The notes under the pieces were generated by a model. It had not been told where the DNA came from. It did not search any database and saw only the letters and a list, made by a program, of their open reading frames with translations. DNA of 64,000 nt. It comes from Marasmius tenuissimus. Taxonomy: Eukaryota > Basidiomycota > Agaricomycetes > Agaricales > Marasmiaceae. The position numbers were made by a program, and so were the translations under genes. The DNA is taken from positions 248,001-312,000 of the forward strand of contig JAQOTA010000062.1 in the NCBI GenBank assembly GCA_029532415.1, read 5' to 3'. Of this stretch, positions 1 to 8,761 are shown in pieces (position 1 is the first letter of the stretch; each line of letters starts with the position of its first letter).

Positions 1-363
1 GGGGAGTGGACTTCCCGGATAGCTCGGATGAAGGCGAAGCGGACGCGGAAGCGGATGAGGAAGAGGAAGAGGATCGGGAGGAGGGACCATCGTCGAGGCC
101 GAGCAAGAGGCCCGCATCGCAATCTCCGAAAAACCTTCGGAAGAAGATGAGGAGCACGGAAACGATCCCGGAGGAGGAAGAAGAAGAAGCGGACAAGGAT
201 AGGATGGAAGAGTGAAGAACGGAACGTCCGGAACGCGGACAATTTCTTGTTTTTTTGTATAATTGTAGATTATTCTTGAAACGTCGCCCGGCCGGAAGGC
301 CTTTCTCGGAATCATGAGTGATCGTAAGATAATCGGAAGCGGAATCGGAACAATGAAATGAAC
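1..363. other. Element 1 region downstream of pol
   Basis: This lies between the pol stop at 364 and the unseen 3' LTR. On the plus strand 6-215 reads as an Asp/Glu-rich open frame, but it is low-complexity, purine-rich and antisense to the element, so I do not call a gene. It does not resemble the 5' LTR region at 6100-6821 by eye, so the 3' LTR should start left of the window. Confidence 0.5.
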
Positions 364-3300
364 TTAGATAGAATCGATAGGTCCAGGCTTGTGAGGATAA
401 CGTTCGTGGAATGCTCGGAGGAGGTCCGGAGCGTTGAAGTTGTCTGCCGTGACCCAAGAGAACTCCTCGTCGGTGCCTTCGTATCCGAGCCATCGGATGC
501 GATATTGTAACTTGCACTTGAAACGACGATCGATCTTGGAGTCTAGGATCTCGGATATCTCGTAATGATCTTCTTCTCCGGTGTCGAGTTCGACGGGACC
601 CGGAGGAGGCTGGACACGATTCGGAATGGGGTTCGGAAGGATGGATTCGAGTTGGGAAACGTGGAAAGTTGGATGGATGGTATGGAATTCAGTCGGAAGT
701 CGGAGGGTATAAGCAACTGGAGATGGTGTAGCAATGATTTCGAAAGGACCTAGGAATTTCTCGGAGAATTTAGCGGTAGGTCTGGTCGTTTTGATGTACT
801 TAGCGGAGACCATAACTTTATCGCCAATCTTCCATTCCGGCTGAGGCTGGAGATGTCGATCCTTCTGTTCCTTCATACGGGTTTGGGCGTGAGTAAGTTC
901 TTCTCGGAGCATGGAATGAAGCTCATCTAGATCAACCACAAACTCTCGTGCACGGGCGGAAGCCATGTCTCGTTCCGGGTGGATGGTGATGTTCGGATGA
1001 TAACCCTTGTTGGCAAAGAATGGTGAGATTCCGGTGGAAGCGTTCGGAGCATTGTTGTAAGCGAACTCGGCAAGAGGCAGGAGTTCATCCCAGTTGTCCT
1101 GCTGGTAAGAACAGTAGACTCGGATATACTGCTCAAGCGTCTGATTCGCCCGTTCAGTCTGTCCGTCGGCGGAAGGGTGATAACCGGAAGTGTAATGAAG
1201 ATTCATGTCAAGGGCTTTCCCAAGGGAACGCATGAAGTGGGAAACGAATTCGGAACCACGGTCGGAGGTGACGTGCTGAGGAACTCCATGCTTAGAGAAC
1301 ACATGGATAACGAAGAGTCGAGCGAGTTGTTCGGAAGTGATATGGATGTCTGTAGGAATGAAGATTGCTTGTTTCGAAGCGCGGTCGATGATAACTAGGA
1401 TGGAATTGAAACCGTTAGAGTTCGGAAGTTCCTCGATGAAGTCCATAGAGATAGAGTCCCATGGTCGTGCGGGAACCGGAAGAGGTCGTAGAAGTCCGTA
1501 TGGCCGATGTCGTGGAGTCTTGTTCCGTGCACAAGTTACACAGGAGCGAACATAGTCTCGCACGAACTCTCGGATGAGAGGCCATGTATATTGACGTCGG
1601 ATGGTTTCTAGAGTCCGGTTCTGTCCAAAGTGACCAGAGATGATATGATCGTGATATTGTTGGAGGATTCTAAGTCGGAGGTTGTTGGCTTCAGGAACGT
1701 AGATTCTGTCATCTAAACGGAGGAAACCTGTCTCGTCGACAGTCCATCTAGTCTCGTCGGAAGTGTCGGATGCGGATCGGAAGTGTTGGATGAGGGAGGA
1801 ATCTTCTGTCTGAGCAGTTCGGATGTCTTCATGGAGCTGCTCGACGTCCATGATAACGCTTGCGCGAAGAACTGGACCTTCAAGGAATGTAGCGCGGAGG
1901 GAAGCGGTGAGTTGTTCCTGAGTGAATACAGGTCGGAAGTTGTGTGGATTAAGATGGGCGTAAGGCGTATCCCCCTCTTTAGGATAGACGTCCCATCGTC
2001 TAGTCAAAGCGTCCGGTTTTGCACCGAGCTTGCCAGGACGGAAACGGATTACCATGTTAAAGTGAGAGAGGTACTCGGACCAGCGTACTTGTCGTCGGGT
2101 GAGAATCTTCGTAGTGGTGAAATATTCAAGATTTTTGTGATCCGTTACCACGTCGACCGGATTCTCGGAACCTTCCAAGTAGTGCCGCCAACGTTTGAAC
2201 GCCTCGAAGATGGCGAGGAGCTCTTTGTCGTGCACATCGTAGTTAAGTTCCGGAGGAGTGAAAGTCCGGGAGTGGAATGCGATAGGATGGATCTCACCGT
2301 CGTCGGTCCGGATAGAGAGGATAGCCGCCAACGCATAGTCGGATGCGTCGGTTTCCACAATGATTTCTCGATCAGGAATCCAGTGCGTGAGGATAGGAGC
2401 ATGAGTGAATGCCTCTTTCAGAGTATCGAAGGCAGCCTGGCATTCCGGGCTGAAGTTCCAACGAATGTCTTTCCGAGTGAGGCGGGTTAAAGGAACGGTA
2501 ATGGCGCTATAGTTGAAGATAAAACGCCGATAGAAGTTGCAAAAGCCGAGGAAAGATTGAATATCCTTAACTTTGCGCGGCGTAGGCCACTTGGTAATGA
2601 TATCCACTTTGGACATATCCATCCGAAGACCTTCCGGCGAAAGAATGTAGCCGAGGTATTCGATAGTATCGGTATGGAATTCGCACTTGGAGGCTTTGCA
2701 GTACAATCCGTTTGCCCGGAGGCGTTTGAGAACCTCCCGGACATGCTTCTTGTGAGAGGAAATATCGTCGGAATAGATGAGGATGTCGTCTAGGTAAACT
2801 AAAACGTTAACATCAAGCATATCGGAGAAAATGTTGTTGACGAAGCGTTGGAAGACTGCAGGTGCGTTGGATAGTCCTTCCGGCATAACCCGCCACTCGA
2901 ATGAGCCGTAACGGGTCCGGAAAGCGGTCTTGTATTCATCACCATCGGCGATACGCACAAGGTGATAAGCGTGACGGAGGTCAAGCTTGGTATAAATCCG
3001 AGCCTTCCGCGGAGCGTCGAGAAGGTCGGAGATGAGAGGGAGCGGATAGCGATCCTTTTTGGTAATCTTGTTGAGACCCCGGAAGTCGACGCAGAGTCTA
3101 AGATCACCACTCTTCTTCTTGACGAAGAGAACGGGAGCGCCAAAAGGAGATTTGGATGGAGTGATGAGCCCGGCCTGAAGATGTTCATCGATGAATTCTC
3201 GGAGAGCTGTGATCTCCGTTTGAGAAAGGGAATAGATCGGACCGAGAGGTGGTTCCGTTCCTTCCTCTAACTGAATCTTCATGTCGTCTTCTCCCCGATG

Positions 3301-4155
3301 CGACGGAAGCTGTTTCGACATTTCTGGGCTGAAGACGTCAGTGAATTCATGATAATCAGGCGGAATGATTGCCAAGTCTTCTTCAGAAAGTTCCGCCGCA
3401 CGTCCGGAAGCCGTGTCGGAAGGCGTCATCTGGATGGTGAACGCCCGAGCACCGGATTCGGACTTCGCTCGGAGGTAAGCGCCAGCAGATATGAGGGAAA
3501 CCTTCGGAGCTATAGCAGACGGAGCTGAGAGAAGATCAGCGTAGGAATAGATGGGCTCGAATGGATAAGATGGAGACTTAGCCTTGCGCCGAGGCGTACT
3601 AGGCTGAGGAGAGACTTCCGAGAGCTCGGAAGAGCGAGTCGGAAGGGCCGGCTGAGACGGAATAGGCTTTGTCCGGAATTCGATACTGTTGTTCGACCAG
3701 TCAACCAACGGGTTGTAGCGGTGAAGCCAGTTATATCCTAAAACTAGGCTGCAAGCCGAATCAAGGTGAGTGACATAAAAGTCAATCGGAAGGATGTCTC
3801 CAGAAGAAAAAATGATAGGTAAAGAGGCCATGCGCGAAATAGTGGAACCATGAGAACCATTGAGAAGGCGAAGAGAAATAGGTGGTATTGGAATAGTAGG
3901 TACTTGGTTACGTTCCACGTACTTTGTATCTATAAAGCAGTGGGACGAACCGGAATCAACGAGAGCAGAAAAAGATAATGGTACAGTAGTAGATGACTGT
4001 TCGTGTATATCGGAAGAAATAGACATATTTGAAGAAAGAGTAAGAGTAAGAGAATTAGGCGAAGAAAGAGCGGCTGCGTTGAGAGTTACCTCGGTGGAAC
4101 GATCCGGCTCAACGCAACTCCGAACTCGTTCCGAGGGTTCGGAGTTGCGGACTAT
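364..4155 (-). CDS. pol: Ty3 chromovirus pol polyprotein (PR-RT-RNaseH-INT-chromodomain)
   Basis: Polyprotein that copies element RNA into DNA and integrates it. Counting from the first internal ATG at 4026: aspartic protease with VDSGSS near residue 25; reverse transcriptase with the YLDD catalytic box near 410; RNase H with ETDAS near 555 and TDHKNLEYF later; integrase zinc finger H-x-H and CVTC near 790-825; integrase core with MDFIEE, SDRGSEF and GQTERANQ supplying the D,D,E triad (about 860-960); and a chromodomain with YRIRWLGY near 1160-1200. The frame stays open upstream of that ATG to 4164, overlapping the end of gag, and is -1 relative to gag. Expression by frameshifting from gag is therefore more likely than internal initiation. 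No internal stops. Confidence 0.93.
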   Translation of the reverse strand: MVRNSEPSERVRSCVEPDRSTEVTLNAAALSSPNSLTLTLSSNMSISSDIHEQSSTTVPLSFSALVDSGSSHCFIDTKYVERNQVPTIPIPPISLRLLNGSHGSTISRMASLPIIFSSGDILPIDFYVTHLDSACSLVLGYNWLHRYNPLVDWSNNSIEFRTKPIPSQPALPTRSSELSEVSPQPSTPRRKAKSPSYPFEPIYSYADLLSAPSAIAPKVSLISAGAYLRAKSESGARAFTIQMTPSDTASGRAAELSEEDLAIIPPDYHEFTDVFSPEMSKQLPSHRGEDDMKIQLEEGTEPPLGPIYSLSQTEITALREFIDEHLQAGLITPSKSPFGAPVLFVKKKSGDLRLCVDFRGLNKITKKDRYPLPLISDLLDAPRKARIYTKLDLRHAYHLVRIADGDEYKTAFRTRYGSFEWRVMPEGLSNAPAVFQRFVNNIFSDMLDVNVLVYLDDILIYSDDISSHKKHVREVLKRLRANGLYCKASKCEFHTDTIEYLGYILSPEGLRMDMSKVDIITKWPTPRKVKDIQSFLGFCNFYRRFIFNYSAITVPLTRLTRKDIRWNFSPECQAAFDTLKEAFTHAPILTHWIPDREIIVETDASDYALAAILSIRTDDGEIHPIAFHSRTFTPPELNYDVHDKELLAIFEAFKRWRHYLEGSENPVDVVTDHKNLEYFTTTKILTRRQVRWSEYLSHFNMVIRFRPGKLGAKPDALTRRWDVYPKEGDTPYAHLNPHNFRPVFTQEQLTASLRATFLEGPVLRASVIMDVEQLHEDIRTAQTEDSSLIQHFRSASDTSDETRWTVDETGFLRLDDRIYVPEANNLRLRILQQYHDHIISGHFGQNRTLETIRRQYTWPLIREFVRDYVRSCVTCARNKTPRHRPYGLLRPLPVPARPWDSISMDFIEELPNSNGFNSILVIIDRASKQAIFIPTDIHITSEQLARLFVIHVFSKHGVPQHVTSDRGSEFVSHFMRSLGKALDMNLHYTSGYHPSADGQTERANQTLEQYIRVYCSYQQDNWDELLPLAEFAYNNAPNASTGISPFFANKGYHPNITIHPERDMASARAREFVVDLDELHSMLREELTHAQTRMKEQKDRHLQPQPEWKIGDKVMVSAKYIKTTRPTAKFSEKFLGPFEIIATPSPVAYTLRLPTEFHTIHPTFHVSQLESILPNPIPNRVQPPPGPVELDTGEEDHYEISEILDSKIDRRFKCKLQYRIRWLGYEGTDEEFSWVTADNFNAPDLLRAFHERYPHKPGPIDSI

Positions 4156-4161
4156 TTTTTC
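4113..4161 (-). promoter_or_regulatory. Putative -1 ribosomal frameshift signal (slippery run plus hairpin) at gag end
   Basis: On the minus strand the last gag codons are GCG AAA AAA TAG. The heptamer G-AAA-AAA (4161-4155) directly precedes the stop. After a 5-nt spacer (4154-4150) comes a perfect 12-bp stem, CGCAACTCCGAA at 4149-4138 pairing with TTCGGAGTTGCG at 4124-4113. Inside it are a 2-nt bulge (4137-4136), a further 4-bp stem CTCG/CGAG and a GAA loop. Slipping back one base at the A run enters the open pol frame exactly. A slippery run, 5-9 nt spacer and stable stem is the standard layout of -1 frameshift sites. Whether it works is inference. Confidence 0.75.
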
Positions 4162-6080
4162 GCCTCATCCGGTTTGGATGTGGAGGCGTCCGAAGTAGCC
4201 GCAGCACGACCTTTAGCCTGAGAACCGGCCGCAGGTCGCTTCCTACAATCATCTGTCTTGTGCTTTCCGCCACAGAACATGCACAAGTTGTTCTTCTTCC
4301 GACGTTCCTTCTCTTCCGGCTTCAACTTTCCGTCCTTACCAAGATACTGGGCAACCGGGTTGGTAGTGTTGGAAGTTGGATTCGACCCAGTGTTGTTGTT
4401 GGCGTTGGACTTGTTGCCGGAAGAGTTGCTGGAAGAGTTACCGGAACTCTTGTTGGAGCCACCGGAACTACCGGAACCTCCGGAAGAGTTGTTGGAACGA
4501 TTTCCGGAGTTGTTGTTGGATCGGGAGTTGGAATTCGAATTGTTGTTGTTGGCTCGTTTCGCCGCTCGGCCCTCTCGGGATTTCTCCCCTTCGCGTACCC
4601 AGTGTGTCCGGTCGTATTCCCGGCACACTACACGCAACTGTTTGAGGGTCGAAGGACGAGCACCAACGTTCGGAAGTAAATCTTTGATACGCTTTGGCAT
4701 AGCGCGATAATAGGCATGACGGAGAGCGTTCTCGCCGTAACCAATCTTGGCTGCGAGAGTGTTGAAACGAACCTCGAACTTTCCGATTTTCTCCCCTTCT
4801 CCCATCCGGAGGTTGTCGAACTTGTCTTCGGCTTCCTCTATCGTATCCACCTGTCCGAAGAACATTTCGAGTTCATCGAGGAATGCTCGGAGGCTGAACA
4901 TCCAAGCGGGCGGATCGGAATCGGTTTCATAGGATAGGATTTCGGGTTGGAAATATTCGAGGCACATGCCACGGAGGTAGGAAATGATGTAGTGGATTTT
5001 ATCGGCATCGGTAGGAAAATCGGAGGGACGGTGATTGAAAACGATCATACATGAGACGATGAAGCTCGGAAGTTTGTCGGGTTGCGTTCCGTCGAAGGTA
5101 TCAGGTTCCTTGACGTTCCCCTTCTTTTCCGGCTTCTTCCCGAGAAGCTGGGCGATGATTTTGTTGTGCTCAAGCATGGATTGTACGAGTGCCATCATAT
5201 TGAATTGGTAGAGATCGTTTCCGGGACCTCTAGGGAATCCAGGTCCCACACCTCGACCACCGGAAGGTCCCCCGTCAGGAGGCCCACCATCGGGAGGTCC
5301 GGGGGGTCCGGGTGGTCCGGAATCACCGGGTTCGTGATCGGATGCGTCGTCACCTTCCGGCTCCGTATCCGTGTCTCCACCCCTGTTACTACCTGCTCGG
5401 GATCCGCCCCTACTGCCACCTCGAGAGCCCTTGGGTTCCTTGACCTGTTTATGTGGATCGGATCCCTCGGGTAACGCTGTTTCTGTTGGTCGTTCAGTAT
5501 CCCGGGGCATAACCGGAGCTGTAACTGGAGGAGTGGATGGTTGTTCTTTGTCAACGGCGGCATCGAAAGTAAAGTCATCAATTATCCCCTCATCGGCCTT
5601 GTTCTTCCCCTTAGCTGGTTTCGGAGGAGGTTCATTATGAGCCTTGTCAAGTGCTAGTGCTAGTTTTGCAGGATCAAGCACTCCTCGAGGATCTTCGATA
5701 GTAGCTGGAGAGAAAACTTGACGGGATGGGGGTTTCGGAGGTGGAGGAGGACGACTAGGAGTTTCGGGTACTTTGTCCCCTACATAGACTGTTCTGCCGT
5801 CCTCAAGTGTCCTGTATTTCGAAGCCATTGTTGTAGGACGTCGGAGCTTGCTAGGCGGAAGTGGTGCGACAGTATTAAGTGTGCCGATACGTGGAGTTGA
5901 ATGTACGTCAATTTGATATTCGGAAGCACGGACGCTGCTACCGAAAACCGCTTGTCGTTCTTTACGTCGACCGTAACGGTTGGTTGAGATGGATTCGGAA
6001 GCGGAGATACTTCCTACGAATTGGTTGGGTGGATCTTCGTTGAAGTGTCCAGGGAATTCAGGATTGACTTGTCTGGACAT
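4152..6080 (-). CDS. gag: Ty3 chromovirus Gag (capsid-nucleocapsid)
   Basis: Structural protein of 642 residues that forms the virus-like particle. A Pro/Gly-rich segment lies near residues 240-280, followed by a retrotransposon Gag-like helical part (about 300-480, with the YFQPEIL and WMFSLRAFLDELEMFFG stretch). A long Asn/Ser/Gly low-complexity tract comes next, then one CCHC-type zinc knuckle (C-M-F-C-G-G-K-H-K-T-D-D-C) near residue 600. The knuckle spacing is CX2CX3HX4C, one residue shorter than the standard CX2CX4HX4C. The start at 6080 is the first ATG after the leader. The C-terminus ends Glu-Ala-Lys-Lys-TAG, and the two Lys codons lie inside the putative frameshift heptamer. Confidence 0.9.
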   Translation of the reverse strand: MSRQVNPEFPGHFNEDPPNQFVGSISASESISTNRYGRRKERQAVFGSSVRASEYQIDVHSTPRIGTLNTVAPLPPSKLRRPTTMASKYRTLEDGRTVYVGDKVPETPSRPPPPPKPPSRQVFSPATIEDPRGVLDPAKLALALDKAHNEPPPKPAKGKNKADEGIIDDFTFDAAVDKEQPSTPPVTAPVMPRDTERPTETALPEGSDPHKQVKEPKGSRGGSRGGSRAGSNRGGDTDTEPEGDDASDHEPGDSGPPGPPGPPDGGPPDGGPSGGRGVGPGFPRGPGNDLYQFNMMALVQSMLEHNKIIAQLLGKKPEKKGNVKEPDTFDGTQPDKLPSFIVSCMIVFNHRPSDFPTDADKIHYIISYLRGMCLEYFQPEILSYETDSDPPAWMFSLRAFLDELEMFFGQVDTIEEAEDKFDNLRMGEGEKIGKFEVRFNTLAAKIGYGENALRHAYYRAMPKRIKDLLPNVGARPSTLKQLRVVCREYDRTHWVREGEKSREGRAAKRANNNNSNSNSRSNNNSGNRSNNSSGGSGSSGGSNKSSGNSSSNSSGNKSNANNNTGSNPTSNTTNPVAQYLGKDGKLKPEEKERRKKNNLCMFCGGKHKTDDCRKRPAAGSQAKGRAAATSDASTSKPDEAKK

Positions 6081-6821
6081 TCAGTAATTTCAACTCAAGG
6101 TTCGAGAATTAAAATACTGTTAGGATCGTGCGGATATGACAGCCCGGACGGAAGTCCGAGCGGAAGGGACTGAAGCCGACGTGCCGGAATGGACTAGTCG
6201 GAGTTGAAGAGATTCCGACGACCGGAAGGCCGAACGGATGGCTGGACAATAGTCGAAGGTTTCGCCAACGACACCGTTGAGTTGAGTTGTCCTTGACCGG
6301 AAGGAAAGGAAGATAAAGATGAAGAGGAGATAGAGATAAAGAGATGGAATGAGACGAAAGAGATAAACGGAAACCAAGTTGATTTTAATTCTAAGGAATA
6401 CAAGTCGTGAAGTATCTAGCTTATATATATATCGATCTCCGAGACCTCCGAAGGGGTTCCGGCGATCGTAATACCGAGGATGAGTCAAGAGCGGGAGAGA
6501 ATGTATGTACAGTACGGAATCCGAGACGGAGGGTGAAGTCCCGGAGTCGGAGATGAATCGGAAATGAAGTGTCAGAATGGAATGTACGGGATGAGTCATG
6601 ATAGAATGGAGAGCGGAATGTCGGAATGTAAAGTATACGTATTACTCGGAAATGAACGGTGTATATGTATCTCCGATCCGTAAGTACCGGGGACACGACG
6701 TCGGAATCCGAAGTCATGTTCCGGAAAGGATCGTGAAGGAAGAGACAACATAAAGTAGATTCCGAGTATCGGAATCTCCGGAAGGTGGATAGAAGCCTTC
6801 GGAAACCCCGGAACCGGCATG
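6081..6821 (-). repeat. 5' LTR and leader of element 1
   Basis: About 740 bp precede gag on the element strand. The outer end starts TGCCGG at 6821 next to foreign sequence. A TATA run lies at 6421-6431, so R should start about 30 nt downstream. The inner LTR end and primer-binding site could not be fixed: I found no convincing match to a tRNA 3' end, and the partner LTR is outside the window. Confidence 0.55.
6421..6431 (-). promoter_or_regulatory. TATA box in 5' LTR of element 1
   Basis: The minus strand reads an AT alternation (ATATATATATAA) about 350 nt upstream of the gag ATG. It is the only strong TATA element in the LTR region and is placed correctly to start genomic RNA. Confidence 0.5.
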
Positions 6822-8663
6822 GATGTAACACGGGTAGCCGACATCCTCTCTCGATACTATGAGACGGATAAGGATGATGAGAACCATGAGCCTCACAATT
6901 ATGTCAGTGCAGACGCTAGGATTGATAAACTGGCCGAAGACTTACCATCAGACCGACAAAAAGAGATTTTCGGGTTAATAGAGGAACTGATGGCCCGCCG
7001 TGAAGCCAAAGACGCGATCGAGCCTCGAGATATCGAGGCATTAGAACTGGAAAACGCTCGGGAACCATCTGTTGGTGAACCCGAGGTTTCCATTGACCCT
7101 AATCCAACGGTTTATGACTCCCTCGCTACGGGACCACCATTGGTTACACATTTCGAGTCGGATGATAAATTCATCAATGACATCAAGGAGAACTCACAAG
7201 GGGACCCCTTACTGAAACGTGTTCTGGAGAAACCAGAAGATCATCCGCTTTTTTATGTTGATGATGGGCTGATTTGGACCCATAATCAAGCAGGAAAGCG
7301 TGTATTATGCATCCCGATATCTAAGAAAGGATCTAGGTCGCTTCGCGGATTGATTCTAGAAACAGCTCACTGGATTGTGGGCCACTATGGCCCTCAAAAG
7401 ACGTCAGATTATATCCGTGCATCATACTGGTGGTCAGGAATATATACCATGACCAATAAATTTTGTGGGACGTGTCAACCGTGCCTACAAGCAAAGACTA
7501 TACCGCGTGCCCCTGCTGGGAAATTGCATCCACTACCTATCCCGGTACGCCCATGGCAATCAATAGCAATGGACTTCATAGGTCCATTCCCTGAGGTCAA
7601 AGGATTCAACTACTTGTGGGTGATTGTATGCCGACTCACCTCCCAAGTACATTTGGTACCCTGCCATACCAGTAACACGGCCACAGATCTGTCGCTGATC
7701 TATATGAAAGAAATTGTTCGACTTCATGGCTTACCAGAGTCGATAGTATCTGACAGAGATTCGAAATTCACCTCTATTTGGTGGAAGGAACTCCACCGAC
7801 TGCTCGGGTCGAAACTTTTGATGTCTACGTCCTTTCATCCCCAAACAGATGGAATAACCGAACGGGCTAATCGAAACATAGCTCAAATCTTTCGTGCTAC
7901 AATACGACCGGACCAACGGGACTGGTTGGTCAAAGTTCCGTACACCGAGTTTGCTATAAACTCCAGTGTGAGCGAAACTACAGGTTTCGCGCCATTTGAG
8001 CTAAATTATGGATTTATCCCGTCAATGCTCCTTGAAGTCAAGAATAAAAACGAATTACCTGCTGGAGTTCGTGCATTTGGTATCCAGGCGATGCAGAACG
8101 TCTTTGATGCCCATGATGCGATTATCGCGGCCCGCGTATTTCAGACACACAATGCCAACAAGCATCGCAGTAAGGAGCCCAACCTCCCTATCGGTTCCAA
8201 GGTCTATTTATCCACAAAGAACCTTAAGTTACCAAGAGGAAGAGCCACCAAACTCTTACCTAAATACATTGGTCCGTATAACATACTCGAATCTTCTCCG
8301 GAAACGTCAAACTACAAGCTTGATTTGCCGGAGGAGCTCGAGAAAAGGAACGTGCATGACGTTTTTCACGTCAGCTTACTGAAACCATATCACGAAACAG
8401 ACTCCTTACTGTTTCCTGACAGGTCGAAGGCGGAACCCTATGATTTTGGGGCCCCCGATGACTCGGAAGAGTTTGTGGACTCTATTCAAGATCACAAGTG
8501 GGTTAATAATAAGCCACAGTTCCACGTCTATTGGACCCTGGGGGACATTACCTGGGAGCCCTATGGGACCGTGAAAAAATTAAAAGCCCTAGATGAGTAC
8601 TACGAACTCATGGGAGTAACTCGCTGGCAGGATCTGCCTCGCGGACCAACCAAAAAGAAGTAG
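6822..8663 (+). CDS. pol: Chromovirus pol, 3' part (RNase H tail, integrase, chromodomain)
   Basis: About 613 residues in view, cut at the 5' side by element 1. The start is not a real initiation site: DVTRVADILSRYYE is the conserved end of Ty3-type RNase H. There follow an integrase zinc finger (H-x-H near GHYGPQ, then CGTC-QPC) at about 7370-7490, and an integrase core with AMDFIGP, SDRDSKF and GITERANR as the D,D,E triad (7570-7870). A C-terminal chromodomain-like segment lies at about 8480-8620 (FHVYWTLGDITWEPY). No stops interrupt it. Codon and word use differ clearly from element 1, so the two belong to different lineages. Confidence 0.9.
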   Translation, partial: DVTRVADILSRYYETDKDDENHEPHNYVSADARIDKLAEDLPSDRQKEIFGLIEELMARREAKDAIEPRDIEALELENAREPSVGEPEVSIDPNPTVYDSLATGPPLVTHFESDDKFINDIKENSQGDPLLKRVLEKPEDHPLFYVDDGLIWTHNQAGKRVLCIPISKKGSRSLRGLILETAHWIVGHYGPQKTSDYIRASYWWSGIYTMTNKFCGTCQPCLQAKTIPRAPAGKLHPLPIPVRPWQSIAMDFIGPFPEVKGFNYLWVIVCRLTSQVHLVPCHTSNTATDLSLIYMKEIVRLHGLPESIVSDRDSKFTSIWWKELHRLLGSKLLMSTSFHPQTDGITERANRNIAQIFRATIRPDQRDWLVKVPYTEFAINSSVSETTGFAPFELNYGFIPSMLLEVKNKNELPAGVRAFGIQAMQNVFDAHDAIIAARVFQTHNANKHRSKEPNLPIGSKVYLSTKNLKLPRGRATKLLPKYIGPYNILESSPETSNYKLDLPEELEKRNVHDVFHVSLLKPYHETDSLLFPDRSKAEPYDFGAPDDSEEFVDSIQDHKWVNNKPQFHVYWTLGDITWEPYGTVKKLKALDEYYELMGVTRWQDLPRGPTKKK

Positions 8664-8761
8664 TTACGAGACACGCAGCATGCCCCTATTTGGAAACTAG
8701 GTTTATATTGGGAGATGAACTTACCCCCTTTATCTCCCTATTTTTCCTCTCTACTCCCACC

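Larger units (their letters stand above)
1..6821 (-). mobile_element. Ty3/Gypsy chromovirus (element 1), 3' LTR outside window
   Basis: Reading on the minus strand the order is 5' LTR region (about 6821-6100), gag (6080-4152), pol with protease, reverse transcriptase, RNase H, integrase and C-terminal chromodomain (ending at 364), then about 360 bp of non-coding element DNA running off the left edge. Neither long frame is broken, so the copy may be competent. The right border at 6821/6822 is exact: LTR-like sequence ending CA abuts the RNase H tail of a second chromovirus in the opposite orientation, so this element inserted into the other. Chromodomain integrases are known to direct insertion to marked chromatin; that is family knowledge. 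The missing left LTR prevents a check of LTR identity or target duplication. Confidence 0.92.

Noticed and set aside
6..215. Acidic 69-codon frame at the left edge
   Set aside because: Low-complexity purine-rich DNA antisense to the element; no start context or homologous feature.
1783..2490. 235-codon plus-strand frame
   Set aside because: Lies wholly inside pol on the opposite strand; a shadow of the conserved RT/RNase H coding sequence.
6100..6120. GGTTCGAGAATT as a tRNA T-arm near the gag start
   Set aside because: No acceptor, D-arm or anticodon arm at the right distances.
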